Shown here one piece after another: positions 39,862 to 50,779 of a DNA stretch of 64,000 nucleotides; positions within the stretch are counted from its first letter, which is position 1, and each line of letters opens with the position of its first letter. The stretch is from NCBI RefSeq assembly GCF_964059005.1, contig NZ_OZ060389.1, positions 310,001 to 374,000 on the forward strand. Direction: 5' to 3'. The position numbers and the translations under genes are program-made. The notes beneath the pieces were generated by a model. That model made no database searches. It saw nothing but the letters and a program-made list of their open reading frames with translations, and had not been told where the DNA came from. This stretch comes from Buchnera aphidicola (Thelaxes suberi) (GTDB lineage: Bacteria; Pseudomonadota; Gammaproteobacteria; Enterobacterales; Enterobacteriaceae).

Positions 39862-41010
39862 ATGAAAAAAAAAAAAATAATAGAAAAAATTCGTATACAA
39901 ATTAACGAAATCGATTATAAAATTATTTCTTTGCTTGCTAAAAGAAAAATGCTTGCTCAAGAAATAGCTAAAGAAAAAATTTTAAATAATTTAAATATCA
40001 AAGATAAACACAGAGAAAAAGAACTAATAGATAATATTCAAATACTTGCTAAAACTAAACAACTTAATACAGAGTTTGCGGTACAAATATTTAAATTAAT
40101 TATTTCGAATTCAATTCAAGAGCAAACATATTTTATTCAAAATGAATTACATAAAAAAATAAAAAAAATTGCATTACTTGGACCTGAAGGCTCATATTCA
40201 TACCTAGCATTTTTAGAATACCAAAAAAATCAAATAAATAATTATACGTTTAATATTATTAAAACTGATAATTTTAAAGAAATTATTAATTATGTTGAAT
40301 CAAATAGTTCATATTATGGATTATTACCATTAGAAAATACTAGTTCAGGATCGATTCAAGAAGTATTTAATTTATTATTGAAACACAATGTTTTTATTAT
40401 TAATGAGATATTTTTATTAATTAATCACTGTTTATTGTCTGTTAAACATGCTAATTATTCAACTATAAAAACTGTATATTCACATTATCAACCTTTAAAA
40501 CAGTGTAGTAATTTTATTAAATTGTTTCCTCATTGGAAAATAAAAAATGTACATAGCAGTTCTAATGGTATGGAAAAAATATCGCAATATAATTCAATTG
40601 AAAAAGCGGTATTAGGAAGTCAAGAAGGAGGATCTTTATATAATTTAAAAGTTATTAAAGATAATATTGCTAATAAAAAAAATAATATTACTAGATTTAT
40701 TATTATTTCTAATAAACCAAAAAAAAATAAAGAAAATGAAGTAGTTAAAATGTCTTTTATTTTTATTGTTCAAAATAAAATAAATAATTTATTAAAAATT
40801 ATCAGAATAGTTCAAGAAAATGAAATTATTATTCATAAAATTCAAACGTTTCCTATTATCGAAGATCCAATAAAGCATTTTTTTTATTTTGAAATTAAAC
40901 ATAAACTAAGTAATAATAATATTATAAAAATTATTGATGATATAAAAAATTTAACCGATTTTTGTAAAACACTAGGATCTTATTCAATTAATAATTGTAA
41001 TAATTTTTAA
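39862..41010 (+). CDS. pheA: PheA, chorismate mutase/prephenate dehydratase
   Basis: Makes phenylpyruvate from chorismate for phenylalanine synthesis. 382 residues (386 in E. coli). The mutase domain retains R11, R28, K39, D48, R51 and Q88 at exactly the E. coli numbers. The dehydratase domain starts near residue 103 (KKIALLGPEGSYS) and keeps the TRF motif (NITRFII). In the C-terminal regulatory domain the E. coli GALV and ESRP motifs are replaced by NNLL and QTFP-like residues, suggesting weak or absent inhibition by phenylalanine. Codons 2-5 plus the next base form an A13 tract (39865-39877). Confidence 0.95.
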   Translation: MKKKKIIEKIRIQINEIDYKIISLLAKRKMLAQEIAKEKILNNLNIKDKHREKELIDNIQILAKTKQLNTEFAVQIFKLIISNSIQEQTYFIQNELHKKIKKIALLGPEGSYSYLAFLEYQKNQINNYTFNIIKTDNFKEIINYVESNSSYYGLLPLENTSSGSIQEVFNLLLKHNVFIINEIFLLINHCLLSVKHANYSTIKTVYSHYQPLKQCSNFIKLFPHWKIKNVHSSSNGMEKISQYNSIEKAVLGSQEGGSLYNLKVIKDNIANKKNNITRFIIISNKPKKNKENEVVKMSFIFIVQNKINNLLKIIRIVQENEIIIHKIQTFPIIEDPIKHFFYFEIKHKLSNNNIIKIIDDIKNLTDFCKTLGSYSINNCNNF

Positions 41011-41265
41011 AAAAATAAATGTAAAATATTTTAATAATTAAAATTATAATATTTAATAATACTTATTAAAATATAAATATTTAAAAAAATAAAATTTTTG
41101 TTATTTAAATTGTCTATTTAGTATAGATTATATTAAAATTAATTTATTATAAAAGATAAAAAAAATTATATTATTTATACTAAGTTAACTTTATTTACTA
41201 CCTATAGTAATCACATAAAATAATGTTTTATATATAATTATTTCATATAGAAAATTGAGAAAAAA

Positions 41266-42612
41266 ATGTTTAACAATTTAACTGAACATTTACGTAAAAT
41301 TTTAAATAAAGTATCTAATTCTGGTAGAATTACTCAAAAAAACATTTATGATACTTTAAGAGAAGTTAGAACAGCTTTATTAGAAGCAGATGTTTCTTTG
41401 CCAGTAGTAAAAAAATTTATTAAAAATGTTGAAATTAAAGCAATTGGAAAAGAACTAAATAATACTCTTACACCTGGACAAGAATTTATAAAAATTGTAC
41501 AAAAAGAATTAATATTTTGTATGCAAAGTAAAAATCAAAATTTAAATTTATCATCATCTATTCCATCTATAATTTTATTAGTTGGATTACAAGGAATGGG
41601 AAAGACAACAACATCAGCAAAATTAGGTAAATATATTAAAGAAAAAAATAAAAAAAAAATATTAATAACTTCATTAGATATATATCGACCAGCAGCTATT
41701 GAACAATTACAAATTTTATCTAATCAAATTAAAATAGATTTTTTTCTTCCATTAAAAAATAAAAAACCGATAGAAATCGCACAATCAGCTATAAAATATA
41801 GTAAAAAAAATAATTATGAAGTTGTTATAATTGATACTGCTGGAAGACTTCATGATAATGTAGTAATGATGAATGAATTAAATGATATCTATCAATCTAT
41901 TTCTCCTATTGAAACATTATTAATTATTGACGCAATGGTTGGTCAAGATGCTAATAATATTACTAACCAATTTAAGCAATACATTGATCTAACAGGAATA
42001 ATAATAACAAAAACAGATGGAAATTCTCGAGCAGGAGTTGCTTTGTCAGTTAGAGAAATGACAGGAAAACCTATCAAATTTATCGGATCAGGTGAAAAAA
42101 TAAATGCTATTGAATTGTTTGATCCTGAAAAAATTGCTAAAAGAATTTTAGGTATGGATGATGTTGTATCAATAATTGAAGAAATAGAAAATAAAATAAC
42201 AGATAAACAATCAAAAAACTTATCTAAAACAATAAATTCAAATAAAAATTTTGATTTAAACGATTTTTTAATGCATATTCAAGAGTTAAAAAAAATAGGA
42301 GGTTTAAGTAGTTTTATTAATCGATTACCTAATAATAATTTTTTTAATAATTCTAATAAATCATCAATTGATGATAAAACATTAAAAAAATTTTCTGCAA
42401 TTATTTATTCTATGAATGAAAAAGAAAAAAAAAATCCTAATATTATTAAATTTTCGCGAAAAAAAAGAATTGCATTAGGTTCAGGGGTACATATACAAGA
42501 TATTAATATTATGTTAAAACAATTTTTATATTTACAAAAAATCATGAAAAAAGTAAAAAAAGGAAATATTAAGAGTATTTTTGAAAATCTAAAAAATATT
42601 TTTTTAAAATAA
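41266..42612 (+). CDS. ffh: Ffh, signal recognition particle GTPase
   Basis: Targets membrane proteins co-translationally. 448 residues (453 in E. coli). NG domain with GLQGMGKTTT, DTAGRLH and KTDGNSRAG; C-terminal M domain with GSGVHIQDINIMLKQF, though its methionines are fewer. An in-frame A10 tract encodes the KKK in KEKNKKKILITSLD. GAGAAAAAA before the ATG. First gene before rpsP, as in E. coli. Confidence 0.96.
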   Translation: MFNNLTEHLRKILNKVSNSGRITQKNIYDTLREVRTALLEADVSLPVVKKFIKNVEIKAIGKELNNTLTPGQEFIKIVQKELIFCMQSKNQNLNLSSSIPSIILLVGLQGMGKTTTSAKLGKYIKEKNKKKILITSLDIYRPAAIEQLQILSNQIKIDFFLPLKNKKPIEIAQSAIKYSKKNNYEVVIIDTAGRLHDNVVMMNELNDIYQSISPIETLLIIDAMVGQDANNITNQFKQYIDLTGIIITKTDGNSRAGVALSVREMTGKPIKFIGSGEKINAIELFDPEKIAKRILGMDDVVSIIEEIENKITDKQSKNLSKTINSNKNFDLNDFLMHIQELKKIGGLSSFINRLPNNNFFNNSNKSSIDDKTLKKFSAIIYSMNEKEKKNPNIIKFSRKKRIALGSGVHIQDINIMLKQFLYLQKIMKKVKKGNIKSIFENLKNIFLK

Positions 42613-42641
42613 AAAAATATAACTATATAGGCAAAATAAAA

Positions 42642-42887
42642 ATGATTAAAATAAGATTAGCACGTCACGGAGCTAAAAAAAAACCGTTTTATAAAATAGT
42701 TATTGCAAATAATAAATCACCAAGAGATGGAAAATTTATTGAAAAAATTGGGTTTTTTAGTCCTATATGTAAAAATAGAAAAGAAAAGATCTATATTAAC
42801 GATGATAGATTACAATATTGGATTAAACAAGGCGCGCAATTTTCTGAAAAAACTAAATATTTAATAAAAAAACAAAAAAAATCATAA
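42642..42887 (+). CDS. rpsP: Ribosomal protein S16
   Basis: 81 residues (82 in E. coli). MIKIRLARHGAKKKPFYKIVIANNKSPRDGKFIEKIGFF and RLQYWIKQGAQ are typical. 29 bases after ffh. First of the rpsP-rimM-trmD-rplS operon. Confidence 0.97.
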   Translation: MIKIRLARHGAKKKPFYKIVIANNKSPRDGKFIEKIGFFSPICKNRKEKIYINDDRLQYWIKQGAQFSEKTKYLIKKQKKS

Positions 42888-42891
42888 AAAT

Positions 42892-43434
42892 ATGAACAAA
42901 GAAAAAAAAAACATACTTTATGATCAAAGAAATTTAATAATAGTCGGTAAAATTAGTTCTCCATTTGGAGTATCAGGATGGTTGCATCTAATTTCTTTTA
43001 CTGAAATAAAAAAAAAAATATTTTCATATAAACCTTGGATTATTCAAAATCATACTTATTTTGAAAAAATTCAATTAGAAAGTTGGAAAATTCATAATAA
43101 AAAATTTATTATAAAAATAGTTGATATAAATAATAGAAATGAATGCAATATTCTAATAAATAAAAAAATTTTAGTAAATCAAACTAATCTTTCATATTTA
43201 CGCAAAGGAGAATATTATTGGAAAGATATTATTAATTGTAATGTTTATGATGAAATCGACAAACACTTAGGAATAGTTACGCATATCATTGAAAATAAAT
43301 TTTATGATATACTTGTTATTCATAATAATGAAAAAAAAAAAGAAATATATATTCCTTTTATAGTATCAAAAATCATAATAAAAGTGAATATTAATATTAA
43401 AACAATTATTGTTAAAAACAATTTTTTATATTAA
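42892..43434 (+). CDS. rimM: RimM, 30S maturation factor
   Basis: 180 residues (182 in E. coli). N-terminal RimM domain opening VGKISSPFGVSGWLHLISFTE; C-terminal PRC barrel with GEYYWKDIINCNVY and IYIPFIVSKII. Four bases after rpsP, so translationally coupled. Moderately diverged, but position and these motifs agree. Confidence 0.93.
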   Translation: MNKEKKNILYDQRNLIIVGKISSPFGVSGWLHLISFTEIKKKIFSYKPWIIQNHTYFEKIQLESWKIHNKKFIIKIVDINNRNECNILINKKILVNQTNLSYLRKGEYYWKDIINCNVYDEIDKHLGIVTHIIENKFYDILVIHNNEKKKEIYIPFIVSKIIIKVNINIKTIIVKNNFLY

Positions 43435-43460
43435 GTAAAATAAAAAATTTGAAGATAATT

Positions 43461-44162
43461 ATGGATATAAAAATTATTAGCATTTTTCCTGAAATGTTTT
43501 TTCCAATTATGAAATATGGAATAATACATAAAGCAATTAAAAAAAACATAATTACAATAACATTATTACAACTAAGAAATTTTTCTGATCAAAAAAGAAA
43601 AAACATTGACGACAAGCCATATGGTGGAGGAGCTGGAATGATATTTACTGCACCTCCATTACAGAAAGCAATTAATAACGCAAAATTATTATGTAAAAAT
43701 CCTATTAAAGTAATTTATTTATCTCCTCAAGGAAAACAAATAAATCAAAAAAACATAAATAAAATTATTAAAAATAAAACATTAATATTCGTATGTGGAA
43801 GATATGAAGGTATTGATGAAAGGGTTATTGAAAATGAAATTGATGAAGAATGGTCAATTGGCGATTATATTTTAAGTGGAGGTGAACTAGCTGCGATGGT
43901 ATTAATTGATGTTATTACTAGATTTATTCCAGGAGTAATATCCAAAAAACAATCTTTAAAAGAAGAATCTTTTTTTACAGGAATTTTAGATCACGCTCAT
44001 TATACACGACCAAAAACAGTTTCTGGAATTCAAGTTCCTCAAGTACTATTATCTGGAAATCATAATAAAATTAACGAATGGAGAATAAAAAATGCGATAA
44101 AAAAAACTTGGGAAAAAAGGCCTGACTTATTATATAACATTAAATTTAATAAAGATAAATAA
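43461..44162 (+). CDS. trmD: TrmD, tRNA m1G37 methyltransferase
   Basis: Methylates G37 next to the anticodon, preventing frameshifts. 233 residues from ATG 43461 (255 in E. coli, shorter C-terminus), with GAAG six bases before. The alternative TTG at 43449 adds four residues. YLSPQGKQ, VCGRYEGIDERVIENEIDEEWSIGDYILSGGE form the trefoil-knot SAM site. Between rimM and rplS, as in E. coli. Confidence 0.96.
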   Translation: MDIKIISIFPEMFFPIMKYGIIHKAIKKNIITITLLQLRNFSDQKRKNIDDKPYGGGAGMIFTAPPLQKAINNAKLLCKNPIKVIYLSPQGKQINQKNINKIIKNKTLIFVCGRYEGIDERVIENEIDEEWSIGDYILSGGELAAMVLIDVITRFIPGVISKKQSLKEESFFTGILDHAHYTRPKTVSGIQVPQVLLSGNHNKINEWRIKNAIKKTWEKRPDLLYNIKFNKDK

Positions 44163-44202
44163 ATATAAAAAAATAATTTAAGACAGAAAAAATGAGCAAA
44201 TT

Positions 44203-44550
44203 ATGTATAATATAATTCAAAAAATTGAACAAAAACAAATGAAAAAAACATTTCCTATATTTAAAACAGGAGATACTATAGAAGTAAGTGTATGGATTGT
44301 AGAAGGGGAAAAAAAAAGAACTCAAAATTTTACAGGTGTTGTTATAAGTAAAAAAAATAGAAGCATAAATTCATCTTTTACTGTAAGAAAAATATCTAAT
44401 GGAGAAGGAATAGAACGAGTATTTCAAAAATATTCTCCTATTATTGAAAAAATAATTATATTACGGAAAGGTCATGTAAGAAAATCTAAATTATATTTTT
44501 TAAGAGGAAGAACAGGAAAATCTGCTCGTATTAAAGAACGATTAAAATAA
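44203..44550 (+). CDS. rplS: Ribosomal protein L19
   Basis: 115 residues, same as E. coli. [29 protein letters not shown] and [21 protein letters not shown] are diagnostic. Last gene of its operon; followed by the terminator at 44572-44610. Confidence 0.97.
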   Translation: MYNIIQKIEQKQMKKTFPIFKTGDTIEVSVWIVEGEKKRTQNFTGVVISKKNRSINSSFTVRKISNGEGIERVFQKYSPIIEKIIILRKGHVRKSKLYFLRGRTGKSARIKERLK

Positions 44551-44571
44551 CATTTAATAATAAATAATTGA

Positions 44572-44610
44572 AATAATCATGCAGTATATATTGCTGCATA
44601 ATTATTTTAT
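44572..44610. terminator. Terminator between convergent rplS and tldD
   Basis: AATAATCATGCAG (44572-44584) pairs with CTGCATAATTATT (44594-44606) around a nine-base loop, with one C/A mismatch on the plus strand (a G-T wobble on the minus). Followed by TTTTAT. Probably serves both genes. Confidence 0.7.
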
Positions 44611-44657
44611 AAATTCTATGTGTATACTACATAACAATATTTTTATATATATAAAAT

Positions 44658-46112
44658 TTATTTAGTACCACCTACAGTCAGAGAATCTATTCGCAAGGTA
44701 GGCTGCCCCACTCCAACTGGAATACTTTGGCCTTCCTTAACACATATTCCTACACCTGAATCTAAAGCTAAATCATTACCAACCATAGAAATTTTATTCA
44801 TTACTTCAATTCCTGAGCCAATTAACATTGTTTTTTTTATTGGATGAATAATTTTTCCTTTACGTATTAAATATGCTTCTGATGTAGAAAATACAAATTC
44901 ACCAGAAGTAATATCAACTTGACCTCCAGAAAAATTCTTAGCATAAATACCATTTTCTATACTTTTTATAATATCTTCAGGTTTATCTTTACCTGGTAAC
45001 ATATAAGTATTAGTCATTCTAGGCATAGGAAGATACGCATAAGATTGTCTGCGTGAATTTCCAGTAGAAAAATTATTCCCCATTAATCGAGCATTAAATT
45101 TATCTTGCATATAAGATTTTAATACCCCATTTTCAATCAATGTATTACACTGTGTTATAGTTCCTTCATCATCAATATTAAGTGATCCTCTTAATGAAGA
45201 TAATGCTCCATTATCAACTATACTACATAAATTAGATGCTACTTTTTTACCTATTTTATCACTAAAAATAGAAGTTTTTTTTCTATTAAAATCTCCTTCT
45301 AAACCGTGACCTACTGCTTCATGTAATAAAACTCCTGGCCATCCTGAACCTAATACTACCGGCAATAATCCCGAAGGGGCTTCTTTAGCTGATAATTTTA
45401 TTAATGCAATGCGTACAGCTTCTCGAGCCCATGATTCAAATAATTTTTCACTACTATTATGATTTTTTTCAAATAAAAAAGTAAATTCTTCTCTTTTCCC
45501 TCCTCCCATATTACCTATTTCACGTTTTCCTTTTTCTTCAACTAAAACTTGTATTGATAAACCAACTAATGGTCGAATATCCACTGATAAATTACCATCA
45601 GTAGAAGCAACTAAAACTTGTTCATACTTACTTGTTAATATTGCATTAACTTGCGTAACTCGAGAATCAATAGATCTCGCAATTTGATCAATTTTATATA
45701 AAATATTTATTTTTTCTTGATCTTTTAAGTTTTCTATAGGATTTTTAATACCATATACATCATTAATAAATTTCTGTGATATTCTATTTATCGTGCAAGG
45801 TATGATGGTATTAATATTTTTTTGTTTAATTTTATTTATTAGTTTATACAAAGAATCTAAATTAATAATATTAGAATAAGAAAATAAAGTAGTATAACCT
45901 GATATACAACGCATACCTACACCTTTATCTATACTATAATTTCCTTCTTTAACAATTCTATTTTCTAAAATCCAAGATTCTGATTCAACTTTTTGAAAAT
46001 ATAAATCAGAATATTGAACATCTTTTTTATATATCTCATGTAATATCGAAAAAACATCTTGTTCATTGAGTTTATTAATAGTTAATAAAGCATCAACCAC
46101 CTTTTTTTTCAT
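44658..46112 (-). CDS. tldD: TldD metalloprotease
   Basis: Zinc protease that works with TldE/PmbA on unfolded peptides. 484 residues (481 in E. coli). The metal motif is [29 protein letters not shown] and the final [18 protein letters not shown] are conserved. Whether a TldE partner exists elsewhere in the genome cannot be seen here. Convergent with rplS. Confidence 0.95.
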   Translation of the reverse strand: MKKKVVDALLTINKLNEQDVFSILHEIYKKDVQYSDLYFQKVESESWILENRIVKEGNYSIDKGVGMRCISGYTTLFSYSNIINLDSLYKLINKIKQKNINTIIPCTINRISQKFINDVYGIKNPIENLKDQEKINILYKIDQIARSIDSRVTQVNAILTSKYEQVLVASTDGNLSVDIRPLVGLSIQVLVEEKGKREIGNMGGGKREEFTFLFEKNHNSSEKLFESWAREAVRIALIKLSAKEAPSGLLPVVLGSGWPGVLLHEAVGHGLEGDFNRKKTSIFSDKIGKKVASNLCSIVDNGALSSLRGSLNIDDEGTITQCNTLIENGVLKSYMQDKFNARLMGNNFSTGNSRRQSYAYLPMPRMTNTYMLPGKDKPEDIIKSIENGIYAKNFSGGQVDITSGEFVFSTSEAYLIRKGKIIHPIKKTMLIGSGIEVMNKISMVGNDLALDSGVGICVKEGQSIPVGVGQPTLRIDSLTVGGTK

Positions 46113-46402
46113 AAATATTTACTCGAAAACGTTAAATAAATAGTTTATTATTAACTTAATTTTTATTAACAATAAACAAATGGAATGTAATTCTAAATAA
46201 TTATACATGTGTTATTCAATATAATAATAAAAAAAATTTTTTAATTAGATTATTTTTATAAAAAATTTTTATTGTAAAAATATTTTTATTATTTTTCTAT
46301 TATCTAACAAACAATTTTAAAATTAATCTAATTAATTATTTTTTTATTATTTATAACATAATTTATTTTAATTACATAATACAATGTACAATAGGATAAT
46401 AT

Positions 46403-46855
46403 ATGGAAAAAAAAAACAATGTTTTATTAATTAACGGACCTAATTTAAATTTATTAGGGGAAAGAGAACCAACAATATACGGATCATATACATTATCTAG
46501 TATTATTAAAAATTTAAAAAAAGAAGCTAATAAATATAATATACAATTATTTGATTTTCAATCAAATTCAGAACATTTGCTTATTGAAGAAATTCATAAT
46601 GCAAAAAATAAATCCATTGTATATATTATTTTTAATCCTGCAGCTTTTACTCATACTAGTATTGCTTTAAGAGATGCATTATCAGCAATAAATATCCCAT
46701 TTATTGAAGTTCATATTTCTAATATATATGCAAGAGAAAATTTTCGTACAAACTCTTGGTTTTCGGATATATCCCACGGAATAATTTCTGGATTAGGAAA
46801 AGATGGGTATTTATGGGCATTAAAAACTATAATTAATCGCATTAAAAAAAAATAA
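46403..46855 (+). CDS. aroQ: 3-dehydroquinate dehydratase, type II
   Basis: Third step of the shikimate pathway, feeding chorismate to pheA. 150 residues. [18 protein letters not shown] contains the catalytic tyrosine; [18 protein letters not shown] and [24 protein letters not shown] carry the substrate-binding and catalytic histidine. E. coli uses the unrelated type I enzyme AroD; the type II gene is usual for Buchnera. Monocistronic, between divergent tldD and convergent rluD. Confidence 0.94.
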   Translation: MEKKNNVLLINGPNLNLLGEREPTIYGSYTLSSIIKNLKKEANKYNIQLFDFQSNSEHLLIEEIHNAKNKSIVYIIFNPAAFTHTSIALRDALSAINIPFIEVHISNIYARENFRTNSWFSDISHGIISGLGKDGYLWALKTIINRIKKK

Positions 46856-46878
46856 AAATTTATTTAATAAATATAAAA

Positions 46879-46904
46879 ACACTTTTCTAATTACAGAAAG
46901 GTGT
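46879..46904. terminator. Terminator between convergent aroQ and rluD
   Basis: ACACTTTTCT (46879-46888) pairs with AGAAAGGTGT (46895-46904) around AATTAC, with one wobble. On the minus strand it is followed by TTTTTAT, so it mainly ends rluD; it may also stop aroQ. Confidence 0.6.
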
Positions 46905-47010
46905 AAAATACATCACAAATAATATATAATTTTTAATAAAAATTAATGTATTTAATGATTATTAAAAATAAAATTATTTACAAATAAATAATTTTAATAA
47001 ATGATTTTTA

Positions 47011-47969
47011 TCAATTAATTTTTTTTAACTGTTTAATACAATCTCTCATATCTTTTGGTAATGGTATTTCTATATCCATTTTTTTTTGTGTAATAGGATG
47101 TACAAAAGAAATTTTTTTAGAATGTAAAAGTTGACGATCTATATTGTTAATTAATAATTTAACTTTGTTGTGTTTTAAAAAAATAATTTTATTAATTTTA
47201 TTATGTTTAGAATATAACGTATCTCCTAGTACAGGATGCCCGATATATTCCATATGTACTCTTATTTGATGAGTTCTACCTGTTTCTAGTTTAACCCTCA
47301 AATGCGAAAAATATTTGTATCTTGCTAAAATTTTATAATAAGTAATAGCTTTTTTCCCTATTTTCTGAACACTCATTTTAATTCTTTTTTTAGGATGTTT
47401 AGCTACATTATTTTCTATAGTTTTATCCGTAAATAATAATCCATATACAATAGTTTCATATTCACGTGTAATCTTTTTATTTTTCATAATAGTATTAAAC
47501 CAAAAATATGATTCTAATGTTTTTGCAATAATTACTAAACCTGTTGTATTTTTATCTAAACGATGAACTATACCAGCTCTAGGTATATAATTTAAATAAG
47601 CATATTTTTCTAATAATAAATGTAAAATAGTATCATGGTTATTTTTAATACCAGGATGCATAATAATGCCGCATTGCTTATTAAGTACCATTAAATAATC
47701 ATCTTCATATACAATGTTTAAAAAAAAATTGTTTTTTATATGTAATTGTGTGTTTTCAATAATGGGTAATACTGTAATTTTATCTCCAATAATAATTTTT
47801 TTTTTGGTTGAACAACAATTGTTTGATTCACAATAACCTGTTTATTTTTAATACATTTTTTAAAAAAAGATCGTGAATACTGAGGAAAAAATATGGATAA
47901 AAATTTATCTAACCGTAAATAATTTTGATAAATATTAGAAACAATACATTTTAATTTTTTTTTTATCAT
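47011..47969 (-). CDS. rluD: RluD, 23S rRNA pseudouridine synthase, split by an A10 frameshift
   Basis: Forms pseudouridines 1911, 1915 and 1917 in helix 69 of 23S rRNA. The S4 domain (RLDKFLSIFFPQYSRSFFKKCIKNKQVIVNQ) begins at ATG 47969 in one frame; the catalytic domain, with HRLDKNTTG and GRTHQIRVHMEYIGHPVLGD, is open in the next frame to 47011. The break is at a run of ten A on the minus strand (47796-47805). One extra A gives continuous QPKKKIIIGDKITV, as in E. coli. Residues after this are otherwise undamaged, which argues for rescue by transcriptional slippage rather than a dead gene; a sequencing error is possible. Confidence 0.85.
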
Positions 47970-48148
47970 AAAAAATACCTAAAATTATTATTTTTAATAA
48001 AAATATTAAAAACACTTATTTCAATTGACACATTATAAAGTTAATTTTGTTAATTTAATAAAATTAAATTAAAATTATTTTATTAAATTACAGATGTTAA
48101 AAATATATAAATTAATATACACAACAAAAATATTTAAATTGGAGATAT

Positions 48149-50779
48149 ATGAACTTTAAAACAAATGAAATACGTCATATTTTTTTAGATTTTTTTAAAA
48201 ACAAAAATCATGAAATAATATCAGGTAACAATATTATACCAAAAAATGACGATACATTACTATTTATTAATGCAGGAATGAATCAATTTAAAAATATTTT
48301 TTTAGGAAAAGAAAAACCTGTTTTTAAACGCATAACTACATTACAAAATTGTTTAAGAACAGGAGGAAAACATAATGATTTTAATCATGTAGGATATACA
48401 AATTATCATCATACTTTTTTTGAAATGTTAGGAAACTTTAGCTTTAATGATTATTCTAAAGAAGAAGCTATTCTTTTTGCTTGGGAATTAATGACTAATA
48501 AAAAATGGTTTAATATAGATCCGCAAAAACTATGGATTACTGTGCATGTTGGTGATGTCGAAACATATCAAATATGGAAAAAAATTTTAAATAATAAATT
48601 AAAAAATAATATTTTTTTTCTTGGTAGTAATAATAATATATACGAAAATGAAAATTTTTGGCAAATGGGAGAAATAGGTCCATGTGGATTTTGTACAGAA
48701 ATCTTTTATCAACATACAAAAAATCATGATTCTAATATATCACCATCAGTTTTTTTAAAAAAAAAATGTGTTGAAATATGGAATATTGTATTTATGCAAT
48801 TTTATAAAAATAAAAATAACACGTTAAATCCTTTAACATCATTTTCTATTGATACTGGTATGGGATTAGAACGTATTAGTTCAGTACTACAAAAGGTAAA
48901 ATCTAGTTATGAAATCGATATTTTTAAAGAAATTATCAACGAAATTTATAATACTTTTACAATAAAAAATAACAATCAAACTTCTATAAAAATAATCGCT
49001 GACCATATTAGATCCGCTTCATTTATTATCGCAAACGGAGTGCTACCTTCAAATGAAGGTAGAGGATATGTTGTAAGACGTATTATTCGTAGAGCGTTAA
49101 GACATGGTCATATTTTGGGAATAAAAGATTTATTTTTTTATAAAATTGTTCCTGTATTAATTCGATCTATGCAAGGAAACAATAAAATACTCATTAATAA
49201 ACAAAAAGAAATAGAAAAAACAATATATGAAGAAGAAAAACAATTTTTTATAACATTAGAAAATGGAATAAAAGTATTAAATAAAGCATTAAATAAATTA
49301 AAAAATAATACATTAAATGGAGCAATAATCTTTCAATTATATGATACTTTTGGATTCCCTGTAGATTTAACTGAAGAAATATGTAAAGAAAAAAAAATTA
49401 AAATAGATCACGAAGGTTTTATACAATGCATGAATTTACAAAAATCTAGAAGTAAAAAATTTAAAAAAAATTATTTTACAAATATAGAGAATATTCCTCC
49501 TGTTATAAAATCTAAATTTATAGGATATAATAATTTATCTACAAATAGTAAAATTATTTATATTTCTTCACAAGGAAAACAAAAAAAAACAATTACATCT
49601 CCGGATCATGCTTCAATTATTCTAAATCAAACAACATTTTTTGGAGAATCATCAGGTCAAATAGGAGATAAAGGTACTATCTATAACAAAACCGGAATAT
49701 TTGAAGTTTATACAACAACAAAACAATTATATTCCATAGTACATTTTGGAAAAATTATTAAAGGACATTTAAATACCGATGATAATGTCATTGCAAAAGT
49801 TCACTGTAAAACTCGAAGAAAAATTCAAGCGAATCATTCAGCTACTCATCTATTACATTCTTCATTGCGTTATATTATTAATGATCAAATTTTTCAAAAA
49901 GGATCGTTTATTGATCAAGATCATTTAAGATTTGATTTTAATTATTATAAAAAAATCTCTTTAAAGAAAATTTTTAATATAGAAAAATTAGTTAATAAAT
50001 ACATTCAAAAAAATATCTTAGTCGAAGAGACTTTTATGGAATTAAAACAAGCAAAAAAATTAGGAGTTTTATCTTTATTTGAATCAAAATATAGTAATCA
50101 AGTAAGAGTTTTATCTATTGGAAGTTATTCAAAAGAATTGTGTGGAGGAACTCATGTTCTAAGAACAGGAGAAATTGGTTATTTTAAAATTATTGCAGAA
50201 CAAAATGTATCGTCTGGAATAAGAAGAATTGAAGCTGTAACAGGAGATGCTGCTATTCAATATAATCAGAAACAGGAATCAATGATACAAGAAATAAAAA
50301 CAATATTTTGTACTAATACTGAAAACATTATAAAAAATATAAAATCTGTATTAAATAATAATGCTATACTAGAAAAAAAATTACAATATTTAAATAAAAA
50401 AAATGAATTAACGATTTATAAAGATATAGTTAATGAAATTAAAAAAATAGGAAAATATAAAATATTAATTAAAAATTTTACAGATAAAGATATTTTATTA
50501 AAAAATCAATTAATTCAATCATTACGTAATATCAAAAATAATTTCATTATGATTTTTACATATCTTAATCAAAATAAATTATCAATAACAGTTACTATTA
50601 GTAATAATTTATTAGATCAACAAAATGCATTAACAATATTTAAAAAAATTATTTGTGACACTACAATAAAAGGGGGGGGTTCTAAAAAAATAGCATGTGG
50701 TGGAGGAAAAAACACTAAAGATATAAAAAAAGTTTTATTTAATATACAACAATGGAAAGAAAAAATAATAAAAGAATAA
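48149..50779 (+). CDS. alaS: Alanyl-tRNA synthetase
   Basis: Class II synthetase, 876 residues, as in E. coli. Catalytic domain (FINAGMNQFKNIFLG, GRGYVVRRIIRRALRHG), editing domain with HSATHLLHSSLR and CGGTH zinc ligands, and the C-terminal domain ending KGGGSKKIACGGG. TTGGAG lies before the ATG. In E. coli recA-recX precede it; here there is no recA. csrA follows. Confidence 0.97.
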   Translation: MNFKTNEIRHIFLDFFKNKNHEIISGNNIIPKNDDTLLFINAGMNQFKNIFLGKEKPVFKRITTLQNCLRTGGKHNDFNHVGYTNYHHTFFEMLGNFSFNDYSKEEAILFAWELMTNKKWFNIDPQKLWITVHVGDVETYQIWKKILNNKLKNNIFFLGSNNNIYENENFWQMGEIGPCGFCTEIFYQHTKNHDSNISPSVFLKKKCVEIWNIVFMQFYKNKNNTLNPLTSFSIDTGMGLERISSVLQKVKSSYEIDIFKEIINEIYNTFTIKNNNQTSIKIIADHIRSASFIIANGVLPSNEGRGYVVRRIIRRALRHGHILGIKDLFFYKIVPVLIRSMQGNNKILINKQKEIEKTIYEEEKQFFITLENGIKVLNKALNKLKNNTLNGAIIFQLYDTFGFPVDLTEEICKEKKIKIDHEGFIQCMNLQKSRSKKFKKNYFTNIENIPPVIKSKFIGYNNLSTNSKIIYISSQGKQKKTITSPDHASIILNQTTFFGESSGQIGDKGTIYNKTGIFEVYTTTKQLYSIVHFGKIIKGHLNTDDNVIAKVHCKTRRKIQANHSATHLLHSSLRYIINDQIFQKGSFIDQDHLRFDFNYYKKISLKKIFNIEKLVNKYIQKNILVEETFMELKQAKKLGVLSLFESKYSNQVRVLSIGSYSKELCGGTHVLRTGEIGYFKIIAEQNVSSGIRRIEAVTGDAAIQYNQKQESMIQEIKTIFCTNTENIIKNIKSVLNNNAILEKKLQYLNKKNELTIYKDIVNEIKKIGKYKILIKNFTDKDILLKNQLIQSLRNIKNNFIMIFTYLNQNKLSITVTISNNLLDQQNALTIFKKIICDTTIKGGGSKKIACGGGKNTKDIKKVLFNIQQWKEKIIKE

